Assembly (NCBI GenBank): GCA_041071465.1
Contig: CP163498.1
Coordinates: 3,738,001 to 3,802,000 of the forward strand
Reading direction: 5' to 3'
DNA from: Pseudomonas putida
GTDB taxonomy: Bacteria > Pseudomonadota > Gammaproteobacteria > Pseudomonadales > Pseudomonadaceae
DNA: 64,000 nt
The notes under the pieces are model-generated. The model made no database searches. It had not been told where the DNA came from and saw only the letters and a program-made list of their open reading frames with translations. Position 1 is the first letter of the stretch. Each line of letters starts with the position of its first letter. The translations under genes were made by a program, and so were the position numbers. Shown piece after piece: positions 57,222-64,000 of the stretch.

Positions 57222-58231
57222 TTGTCCGCTCAGATCATCGCGATCGACGCAATGGGCGGGGACTTCGGTCCCGCAGCATTGTCCAGGCTAGCATTGCCTG
57301 CCTTTCGGCTACCCCCTCGCTGCACCTGACCCTCGTCGGTCAACCCTCCCTCCTAGAAGATCTTGTCAGCGGCCTTGCGGCTGCGGATCGCGCGCGCCTG
57401 CAGATTGTCGCCGCCAGTGAGGTGATCGGCATGGACGAGCGGCCATCTCAGGCGTTGCGCGGCAAGCCGGACTCGTCGATGCGCATCGCCCTTGAGCTGG
57501 TTCGCGACGGCAAGGCTCAGGCCTGCGTCAGTGCTGGCAATACCGGTGCGCTGATGGCGCTATCACGCTTCGTGCTCAAGACCTTGCCGGGTATCGATCG
57601 GCCAGCCATGGTGGCGGCGATTCCGACCCAGGCGGGTTACTGCCAATTGCTCGACCTGGGGGCCAACGTCGATTGCAGCGCCGAGAACCTCTACCAGTTC
57701 GCTGTGATGGGCTCGGTGGCCGCCCAGGCGCTGGGCGTGCATCGGCCGCGTGTGGCGCTGCTGAATATCGGCACCGAGGACATCAAGGGCAACCAGCAGG
57801 TCAAGCTGGCGGCCAGCCTGTTGCAGAACGCCCGTGGGCTCAACTACGTAGGCTTTGTCGAGGGTGACGGGCTGTACCGTGGCGAGGCTGATGTAGTGGT
57901 GTGCGACGGTTTTGTCGGCAATATCCTGCTCAAGTCCAGCGAGGGGCTGGCAACCATGATCGGCGCGCGCATCGAGCAGTTGTTCAAGGGTGGCGTGTTA
58001 TCGCGGGCCGCCGGGGCGGTAGCGATGCCGCTGCTCAAACGCCTGCAGGCTGACCTGGCGCCGGCGCGGCACAATGGTGCGAGCTTCCTGGGGTTGCAGG
58101 GCATTGTCATCAAGAGCCATGGCTCGGCGGGCGTGCAGGGCTTTCAGAGTGCCATTCAGCGGGCGTTGATCGAGATTCAGGAAAACCTGCCGCAGCGCTT
58201 GCATGGGCGCCTCGAAGACCTGTTGCTTTAG
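57222..58231 (+). CDS. plsX: Phosphate acyltransferase PlsX (frameshifted in this sequence)
   Basis: Makes acyl-phosphate from acyl-ACP for phospholipid synthesis. With the break repaired it is 336 aa, the usual size. The start is TTG 57222 ([17 protein letters not shown]). The frame breaks at the CCC run 57270-57272; one added C leads into [19 protein letters not shown]. Later motifs include [37 protein letters not shown] and [13 protein letters not shown]. Confidence 0.95.
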
Positions 58232-58358
58232 GCGTTTTGCCCATGAAGTGCTTAAATGTGACCGCTTGGTCTGTGCATCCATCCAAGTTTTCAGATTCCG
58301 CGCCTGGCCCAGGGCCTGGCGCACCCTATCCGACGACAAGATCATAAGGGCTTGTTCT

Positions 58359-59297
58359 ATGTCTGCATCTCTCGCATTCGTCTTTCCCGGTCAAGGTTCC
58401 CAGTCGCTGGGCATGCTCGCCGAACTCGGCGCCGAGAAGCCAGTGATCGTCGAAACCTTCAAGGAGGCCTCCAAGGCACTCGGTTACGACCTGTGGAAGC
58501 TGGTCCAGGAAGGCCCGGAGGAGCAACTCAACCAGACCGACAAGACCCAGCCGGCCATCCTCACCGCGTCCATCGCGTTGTGGCGCCTGTGGCTGGAAGA
58601 GGGCGGCGCACAGCCAGCCTTCGTTTCTGGTCATAGCCTGGGCGAATACAGCGCCCTCGTAGCTGCTGGCAGCATCACCCTGGCAGACGCCGTTCGCCTG
58701 GTCGAGCGCCGTGGCCAGCTGATGCAGGAAGCCGTGCCGGCCGGCCATGGTGCCATGGCCGCCATCCTCGGCCTGGACGATGCTGTGGTCGTTGAGCTGT
58801 GCGCCGAAGCGGCTGAAGACCAAGTGGTCAGCGCCGTGAACTTCAACTCGCCAGGCCAGGTGGTCATCGCCGGCAACAAGGCTGCGGTAGACCGCGCCAT
58901 GGAGCTGTGCAAGGCCAAGGGTGCCAAGCGCGCCCTGCCGCTGGCGGTCAGCGTACCGTCGCACTGTGCCCTGATGAAGCCGGCTGCCGAGCGCTTTGCC
59001 GAATCGGTCAACGCCATCGAATGGAAGGCCCCGCAGATCCCGGTCGTGCAGAACGTCACCGCCGCAGTCGCCGCCGACCTCGATGCCCTCAAGCACGACC
59101 TGCTGGCACAGCTGTATCAGCCGGTACGCTGGGTCGAGTGCGTACAGGCCTTGGCCGCCAATGGTGCGGTCAACCTGGTCGAGTGTGGCCCGGGCAAGGT
59201 TCTGGCTGGCCTGAACAAGCGTTGCGCCGACGGCGTGACCACCTACAACCTCAATACCCCTGACGCCGTCGCCGCCACCCGTGCGGCGCTGGCCTGA
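58359..59297 (+). CDS. fabD: Malonyl-CoA:ACP transacylase FabD
   Basis: Loads malonyl groups onto ACP for fatty-acid elongation. The protein is 312 aa with the oxyanion motif GQGSQ (11-15), the nucleophile Ser93 in GHSLGEYSAL, and the catalytic His in VPSHCALMKP. ATG 58359 gives the family N-terminus SASLAFVFPGQG. The gap of 127 bp after plsX shows no gene and may hold a promoter. Confidence 0.97.
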   Translation: MSASLAFVFPGQGSQSLGMLAELGAEKPVIVETFKEASKALGYDLWKLVQEGPEEQLNQTDKTQPAILTASIALWRLWLEEGGAQPAFVSGHSLGEYSALVAAGSITLADAVRLVERRGQLMQEAVPAGHGAMAAILGLDDAVVVELCAEAAEDQVVSAVNFNSPGQVVIAGNKAAVDRAMELCKAKGAKRALPLAVSVPSHCALMKPAAERFAESVNAIEWKAPQIPVVQNVTAAVAADLDALKHDLLAQLYQPVRWVECVQALAANGAVNLVECGPGKVLAGLNKRCADGVTTYNLNTPDAVAATRAALA

Positions 59298-59312
59298 TTT
59301 GGAGAAGCTTGC

Positions 59313-60053
59313 ATGAGCCTGCAAGGTAAAGTTGCACTGGTCACCGGCGCCAGCCGTGGCATTGGCCAGGCCATCGCCCTCGAGCTGGGCCGCCAGGGCG
59401 CGACCGTGATCGGCACCGCCACTTCGGCGTCCGGCGCCGAGCGCATCGCTGCCACCCTGAAAGAGCACGGTATCGCCGGTACCGGCATGGAACTGAACGT
59501 GACCAGCGCCGAGTCCGTCGAAGCTGTGCTGGGCGCCATCGCCGAGCAGTTCGGCGCACCGGCAATCCTGGTCAACAACGCCGGCATCACTCGCGACAAC
59601 CTCATGCTGCGCATGAAGGACGATGAGTGGTTCGACGTGATCGACACCAACCTGAACAGCCTCTACCGTCTGTCCAAGGGCGTGCTGCGCGGCATGACCA
59701 AGGCACGCTGGGGCCGTATCATCAGCATCGGCTCGGTCGTCGGTGCCATGGGCAACGCTGGCCAGGCCAACTACGCGGCCGCCAAGGCTGGCCTGGAAGG
59801 CTTCAGCCGTGCCCTGGCGCGTGAAGTGGGTTCGCGCGGCATCACCGTCAATTCGGTGACCCCGGGCTTCATCGACACCGACATGACCCGCGAACTGCCA
59901 GAAGCGCAGCGCGAAGCCCTGCAGACCCAGATTCCGCTGGGCCGCCTGGGCCAGGCCGACGAAATCGCCAAGGTGGTTTCGTTCCTGGCGTCCGACGGTG
60001 CAGCCTACGTGACTGGCGCTACCGTGCCGGTCAACGGCGGGATGTACATGTAA
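59313..60053 (+). CDS. fabG: 3-oxoacyl-[ACP] reductase FabG
   Basis: NADPH-dependent SDR enzyme of 246 aa. It has GASRGIG for cofactor binding, NNAG, and the catalytic Ser141, Tyr154 and Lys158 (NYAAAKAG). It ends NGGMYM, as in other FabG proteins. GGAGAAGC precedes the start, 15 nt after fabD. Confidence 0.97.
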   Translation: MSLQGKVALVTGASRGIGQAIALELGRQGATVIGTATSASGAERIAATLKEHGIAGTGMELNVTSAESVEAVLGAIAEQFGAPAILVNNAGITRDNLMLRMKDDEWFDVIDTNLNSLYRLSKGVLRGMTKARWGRIISIGSVVGAMGNAGQANYAAAKAGLEGFSRALAREVGSRGITVNSVTPGFIDTDMTRELPEAQREALQTQIPLGRLGQADEIAKVVSFLASDGAAYVTGATVPVNGGMYM

Positions 60054-60177
60054 CACTGCAACTCAATGTGACGGATTTCGTAAAAAAAGAGTCATACTGC
60101 GAGCCTAAAATCCGTTATAAAGCTGCAACCAGATTCCAGGCAGCGGGTGCGGTGACTAGCCTGAAGGTGCGTTTCGC

Positions 60178-60205
60178 TTGAAAAGCGAACGTCTTTCTAT
60201 AAAAT
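60178..60205 (+). promoter_or_regulatory. Candidate sigma-70 promoter of acpP
   Basis: TTGAAA (60178-60183), a 16-nt spacer and TAAAAT (60200-60205), about 50 nt before the acpP start and in the 203-bp gap after fabG. A separate strong acpP promoter is expected because ACP is highly abundant. Confidence 0.6.
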
Positions 60206-60256
60206 TAGCCACCGGCCAGCTGCCTGACATATGTCCATTAGGAGTGAAAACTAGGT

Positions 60257-60493
60257 ATGAGCACCATCGAAGAACGCGTCAAGAAAATCGTCGCCGAGCA
60301 ACTGGGCGTGAAGGAAGATGAAGTGACCAACGAGAAGTCCTTCGTCGATGACCTGGGTGCCGATTCGCTTGACACCGTTGAGCTGGTGATGGCTCTGGAA
60401 GAGGAATTCGAGACCGAAATCCCTGACGAAGAAGCCGAGAAAATCACTACCGTTCAAGCCGCTATCGACTACGTCAACAGCCACAAGGCCTAA
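60257..60493 (+). CDS. acpP: Acyl carrier protein
   Basis: Acidic 78-aa carrier protein that holds growing acyl chains. The phosphopantetheine site is Ser37 in [17 protein letters not shown] lies upstream of the ATG. It is followed by a strong terminator, so it is also expressed as a short monocistronic mRNA. Confidence 0.98.
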   Translation: MSTIEERVKKIVAEQLGVKEDEVTNEKSFVDDLGADSLDTVELVMALEEEFETEIPDEEAEKITTVQAAIDYVNSHKA

Positions 60494-60521
60494 GACGCTG
60501 TAGTCGTCGCTTCTTGACGAG

Positions 60522-60557
60522 AAAAACCGCACTGCCTTTGCCGGCGTGCGGTTTTTT
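60522..60557 (+). terminator. Terminator downstream of acpP
   Basis: Stem of 11 bp (60522-60532 with 60546-60556) with the T-run forming the 3' end of the right arm. fabF is 126 bp further on and may depend on read-through or its own promoter. Confidence 0.88.
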
Positions 60558-60682
60558 CTTTGCGAACGCGCTGCATCTTGGCGAGCCGGCTTCGCTCACC
60601 GCGCACCAAGAGCCTGTTGCCATTCCATTCCAGCGCTTGAATGTAATCGCAAGAGACTCTGTTATTAGAAAAGGAGAGTACT

Positions 60683-61927
60683 GTGTCGCGTAGACGCGTC
60701 GTGGTCACCGGTATGGGTATGCTGTCGCCACTGGGTACCGATGTACCGAGCACCTGGCAGGGCATTCTGGCTGGCCGCAGTGGCATCGGTCCGATCGAAC
60801 ACACGGACCTGTCTGCCTACTCCACCCGTTTTGGCGGCTCGGTGAAAGGCTTCGAGGTTGAGCAGTACCTGTCGGCCAAAGAGGCCCGCAAGCTTGACCT
60901 GTTCATCCAGTACGGCCTGGCGGCCGGTTTCCAGGCGGTGCGTAATGCTGGCCTTGAGGTCACCGACGCCAACCGCGAGCGTATTGGCGTGGCGATGGGC
61001 TCGGGTATCGGTGGTCTGACCAACATCGAAGAAACCAGCCGCACCCTGCACGATTCGGGGCCGCGCCGCATTTCGCCGTTTTTTGTGCCAGGTTCGATCA
61101 TCAACATGATCTCCGGGTTCCTGTCGATCCACCTGGGTCTGCAAGGGCCGAATTACGCCATCGCCACCGCTTGCACCACCGGCACCCATTGCATCGGCAT
61201 GGCCGCGCGCAATATCGCCTACGGTGAAGCTGACGTGATGATCGCCGGTGGTGCCGAAATGGCAGCCTGCGGCCTGGGCATGGGCGGTTTCGGTGCTTCG
61301 CGTGCACTGTCCACCCGCAACGACGAGCCAAGCCGTGCCAGCCGCCCGTGGGACAAGGGCCGTGACGGCTTTGTGCTGTCCGACGGTGCCGGTGCCCTGG
61401 TACTCGAAGAGCTGGAGCATGCCAAGGCCCGTGGTGCGACCATCTACGCCGAGCTGGTTGGCTTTGGCATGAGCGGCGACGCCTACCACATGACTTCGCC
61501 ACCCGACACCGGTGAAGGCGCTGCCCGCTGCATGGCCAACGCGCTGCGCGATGCTGGCATCCAGCCGGAAGAAGTCAGCTACATCAACGCCCACGGCACC
61601 TCGACCCCAGCGGGCGATGTGGCCGAAGTGGCTGCGATCAAGCGCGTATTCGGCGAGCATGCCTACAAGCTGGCGGTCAGCTCGACCAAGTCGATGACCG
61701 GCCACTTGCTGGGTGCCGCGGGTGCGGTGGAAGCGATCTTCAGCGTGCTGGCCATCAACAGCCAGATGGCCCCGCCCACCATCAACCTGGACGAGCCGGA
61801 CGAAGGTTGCGACCTCGACTTCGTGCCACACCAGGCGCGCAGCATGCCGATCGACGTGGTGTTGTCCAACTCGTTCGGCTTTGGCGGCACCAACGGCTCG
61901 CTGGTGTTCCGCCGGTTCGCCGGTTGA
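60683..61927 (+). CDS. fabF: 3-oxoacyl-[ACP] synthase II FabF
   Basis: Condensing enzyme of 414 aa. The catalytic triad is Cys164 (TACTTGTH) with the two histidines in [11 protein letters not shown] and [15 protein letters not shown]. It ends in the conserved [14 protein letters not shown]. The start is GTG 60683 with AAGGAGAG 7 nt upstream. Its stop overlaps the pabC ATG. Confidence 0.97.
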   Translation: MSRRRVVVTGMGMLSPLGTDVPSTWQGILAGRSGIGPIEHTDLSAYSTRFGGSVKGFEVEQYLSAKEARKLDLFIQYGLAAGFQAVRNAGLEVTDANRERIGVAMGSGIGGLTNIEETSRTLHDSGPRRISPFFVPGSIINMISGFLSIHLGLQGPNYAIATACTTGTHCIGMAARNIAYGEADVMIAGGAEMAACGLGMGGFGASRALSTRNDEPSRASRPWDKGRDGFVLSDGAGALVLEELEHAKARGATIYAELVGFGMSGDAYHMTSPPDTGEGAARCMANALRDAGIQPEEVSYINAHGTSTPAGDVAEVAAIKRVFGEHAYKLAVSSTKSMTGHLLGAAGAVEAIFSVLAINSQMAPPTINLDEPDEGCDLDFVPHQARSMPIDVVLSNSFGFGGTNGSLVFRRFAG

Positions 61928-62744
61928 TGCACAGCTGGATCGATGGCCAGCCGGCGACTGCAGTCAACCTGCAGAATCGCGGCCTGGCCTACGGCGATGG
62001 GTTGTTCGAAACCATCGCCGTGCGTGGCGGTCGGCCCAGCTTGCTGGACGGTCATCTCGCACGCCTGGCGCTGGGGTGTCAGCGCCTGGCGATCGGCGCC
62101 GACCTGGCGCTGGTGCGCGACGAACTGCTGCGTTACGCCAGCCAGCTCGGTGAAGGCGTCGCCAAACTCATTCTTACGCGTGGCGACAGCCAGCGTGGCT
62201 ATGCGCCGGTTGCGGGTGCCGCGCCGCGGCGCATCCTGCAAGGCAGCCCATTACCCAGCTATCCTGTCGAGCATGCCGAACACGGCGTGCGTTTGTTCCC
62301 TTGCCAGACACGCCTTGGGGAACAACCCTTGCTGGCCGGCCTCAAACACCTCAATCGCCTTGAGCAGGTACTGGCCCGTGCCGAGTGGCAGGACAGTGAA
62401 CATGCCGAAGGGTTGATGCGTGACGGGCAGGGCAGGGTGATCGAAGGGGTGTACAGCAATCTGTTCCTTGTACGTGATGGCGTGCTGCTCACCGCCGACC
62501 TTGGCCGTTGTGGTGTGGCTGGGGTGATGCGTGGCGCGTTGCTGCTGAGCAGGCCCAACTGCTGGGTATTGTGGTGCAGGTCTGCGACCTGCCCTACGAT
62601 GCGCTGGAGCAGGCTGATGAAGTATTTGTTTGCAACAGCGTCTACGGTGTCTGGCCCGTACGTGGCGTAGCCGCGCTAAACTGGTCGCCGGGCCCGCTCA
62701 CCCGAACACTGCAGGCCGTTGCCCGTACGTTACTGGAAACCTGA
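61927..62744 (+). CDS. pabC: Aminodeoxychorismate lyase PabC (frameshifted in this sequence)
   Basis: PLP enzyme (fold IV) that makes p-aminobenzoate for folate; 272 aa when joined. [26 protein letters not shown], the PLP lysine in LAGLKHLNRLEQVLAR and EGVYSNLFLVRDG are in the first part. The frame breaks near 62543-62544, where one G is missing, and the second part is EQAQLLGIVVQVCDLPYDAL and EVFVCNSVYGVWPV. It overlaps fabF by TGATG. Confidence 0.94.
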
Positions 62745-62748
62745 ATTC

Positions 62749-63951
62749 GTGAGACGTAAATTCCTGCTGTTGCTGGAAATGGGTCTGATCCTCGCCGGCC
62801 TGGCGCTAGGCTGGTCGGCCTGGAAGGTCAACTCGGTCCTGGAGCAGCCCTTGCACGTGACGCAGGAGCGCCTGCTCGACGTGCCCAATGGTACTACCCC
62901 CAACCGCATGTTCTATCGCATGCAAACGGAAGGGTTGCTCGACGACGCCGTCTGGTTGCGCTTGTACTGGCGCTTCAACATGGCGGGTACCCCGCTGCAT
63001 ACCGGAGAGTATCGCCTTACCCCCGGCATGACCGTCGAGCAGCTGTTCGATGCCTGGCGCCGGGGCGACGTGGTGCAGTACAACCTGACCTTGGTCGAAG
63101 GCTGGACCTTCCGCCAGGTGCGCTCGGCCGTGGCCAAGCATGAAAAGATCAAACATACCCTGGAGGGCTTGTCGGACGCCGAGGTCATGGACAAGCTCGG
63201 CCATACCGGTGTGTTCCCCGAAGGCCGCTTCTTCCCGGACACCTACCGCTTCGTACGGGGCATGAGTGACGTCGAGTTGCTGCAGCAGGCCTACATGCGC
63301 CTGGATGAAGTGTTGGCCAAGGAGTGGGCCGAACGCACGACCGACCTGCCGTATCGCGACCCGTACCAGGCGTTGATCATGGCCTCCCTTGTGGAAAAGG
63401 AAACCGGAATTCCGCAGGAGCGCGGGCAGATTGCCGGCGTGTTCGTGAGGCGCATGCGCCTGGGCATGATGCTGCAGACCGACCCGACAGTGATCTACGG
63501 CATGGGTGAACGCTACAACGGCAAGATCACCCGCGCCGACCTGCGCGAGCCTACGCCCTACAACACCTACACCATGACAGGCCTGCCGCCGACCCCGATC
63601 GCCATGGTTGGCCGCGAGGCTATTCACGCGGCACTGAACCCGTCCGATGGCACCAGCCTGTACTTCGTCGCTCGTGGCGATGGCAGCCATGTGTTCTCCG
63701 ATGACCTCGATGATCATAACTCGGCGGTGCGCGAGTTCCAGCTCAAGCGCCGGGCGGACTACCGTTCCAGCCCCGCGCCGCAGCAAGACACCAAGCCAGG
63801 CGTGGATGACGCCGACGACGCGCAGCAGCCTGAGCCGCCAGCGGCGGACGAGCCGGCCGCGCAGCCAGCGCCCGATGAACCGCCCGTGCAGGATGCCCCT
63901 GCCGGCGGTGCGCAAGCGGCCGAACGGCCAACGCCTGACGAACAACATTGA
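62749..63951 (+). CDS. mltG: Endolytic murein transglycosylase MltG
   Basis: Inner-membrane lytic transglycosylase of 400 aa that cuts nascent glycan strands and sets chain length. The start is GTG 62749 (RRKFLLLLEMGLILAGLALG), whose hydrophobic segment is the anchor. A LysM-like region follows, then the YceG domain with the catalytic Glu in ASLVEKETGIPQERG, MLQTDPTVIYG and YNTYTMTGLPPTPIA. The last 60 residues form an unusual Pro/Ala/Glu/Asp-rich disordered tail. Confidence 0.95.
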   Translation: MRRKFLLLLEMGLILAGLALGWSAWKVNSVLEQPLHVTQERLLDVPNGTTPNRMFYRMQTEGLLDDAVWLRLYWRFNMAGTPLHTGEYRLTPGMTVEQLFDAWRRGDVVQYNLTLVEGWTFRQVRSAVAKHEKIKHTLEGLSDAEVMDKLGHTGVFPEGRFFPDTYRFVRGMSDVELLQQAYMRLDEVLAKEWAERTTDLPYRDPYQALIMASLVEKETGIPQERGQIAGVFVRRMRLGMMLQTDPTVIYGMGERYNGKITRADLREPTPYNTYTMTGLPPTPIAMVGREAIHAALNPSDGTSLYFVARGDGSHVFSDDLDDHNSAVREFQLKRRADYRSSPAPQQDTKPGVDDADDAQQPEPPAADEPAAQPAPDEPPVQDAPAGGAQAAERPTPDEQH

Positions 63952-63960
63952 GGACTGCCT

Positions 63961-64000
63961 GTGAGCGGCTTGTTTATTACTTTGGAAGGCCCCGAAGGCG
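63961..64000 (+). CDS. tmk: Thymidylate kinase, 5' end only
   Basis: The first 13 codons, from GTG 63961, read SGLFITLEGPEG, the start of the dTMP kinase P-loop. The mltG-tmk order is conserved in gamma-proteobacteria. The rest lies beyond the window. Confidence 0.88.
   Translation, partial: MSGLFITLEGPEG

Noticed and set aside
58326..60056. 576-codon minus-strand frame
   Set aside because: Shadow of fabD and fabG; codon pattern is the complement of conserved enzymes.
60665..61831. 388-codon minus-strand frame
   Set aside because: Shadow of fabF.
62806..63948. 380-codon minus-strand frame
   Set aside because: Shadow of mltG.

Overview
The window looks like a chromosomal segment of a Pseudomonas of the P. 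putida group. It is GC-rich, carries P. putida-type REP palindromes, and has the pseudomonad gene order htpX-alaA-msrB, fadE, exbBD-lpxK-kdsB-murB, rne-rluC and rpmF-plsX-fabD-fabG-acpP-fabF-pabC-mltG-tmk. No plasmid, phage, integrase, transposase or CRISPR sequence was seen. The species assignment is inference from gene content.

Layout. 1-7092: housekeeping and redox repair (HtpX, alanine aminotransferase, MsrB, glutathione peroxidase, a hybrid sensor kinase, a DUF815 ATPase, free-Met-R-sulfoxide reductase). 7117-8018: a perfect 48-bp REP inverted repeat and a membrane-anchored protein of unknown function. 8249-8958: a tRNA operon (Glu-Gly-Glu-Gly-Gly) with a clear promoter and terminator. 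9020-12622 and 34412-35732: the two halves of one chaperone-usher fimbrial operon (adhesin and usher; chaperone and pilin), all on the minus strand. Between them lies a block of about 21.8 kb (12623-34411), partly more A+T-rich. It holds two RHS/YD-repeat proteins, a secreted protein with a triple Cys motif, three related proteins built of Ig-like modules, a 995-aa orphan protein and a pertactin-type autotransporter. 35900-42025: small conserved protein, FadE, GST, ABC exporter, DUF2062 protein. 42168-48988: ComEC/Rec2, ExbBD, LpxK, Trm112-like, KdsB, low-molecular-weight phosphatase and MurB. 49094-55780: RNase E, divergent RluC, HAD phosphatase, SppA. 55821-64000: Maf-type pyrophosphatase, then the ribosomal protein L32 and fatty-acid synthesis cluster, MltG and the start of Tmk.

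How the parts fit. The envelope cluster combines LPS Kdo/lipid A synthesis (LpxK, KdsB), peptidoglycan precursor synthesis (MurB) and energy transduction (ExbBD). The right end couples phospholipid and fatty-acid initiation (PlsX, FabD, FabG, AcpP, FabF) to folate (PabC), wall termination (MltG) and dTMP kinase. The island is the most unusual part. It appears to encode RHS (TccC-like) proteins with dedicated secreted and Ig-like partners, and it splits a pilus operon that is normally contiguous.

Data-quality warning. At least twelve genes carry a single-base deletion relative to their obvious reading frame, usually in a short homopolymer. They include essential lpxK and plsX, and they occur at similar density inside and outside the island. 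These are most likely sequencing or assembly errors. I therefore report each such gene as one unit and give the break position.
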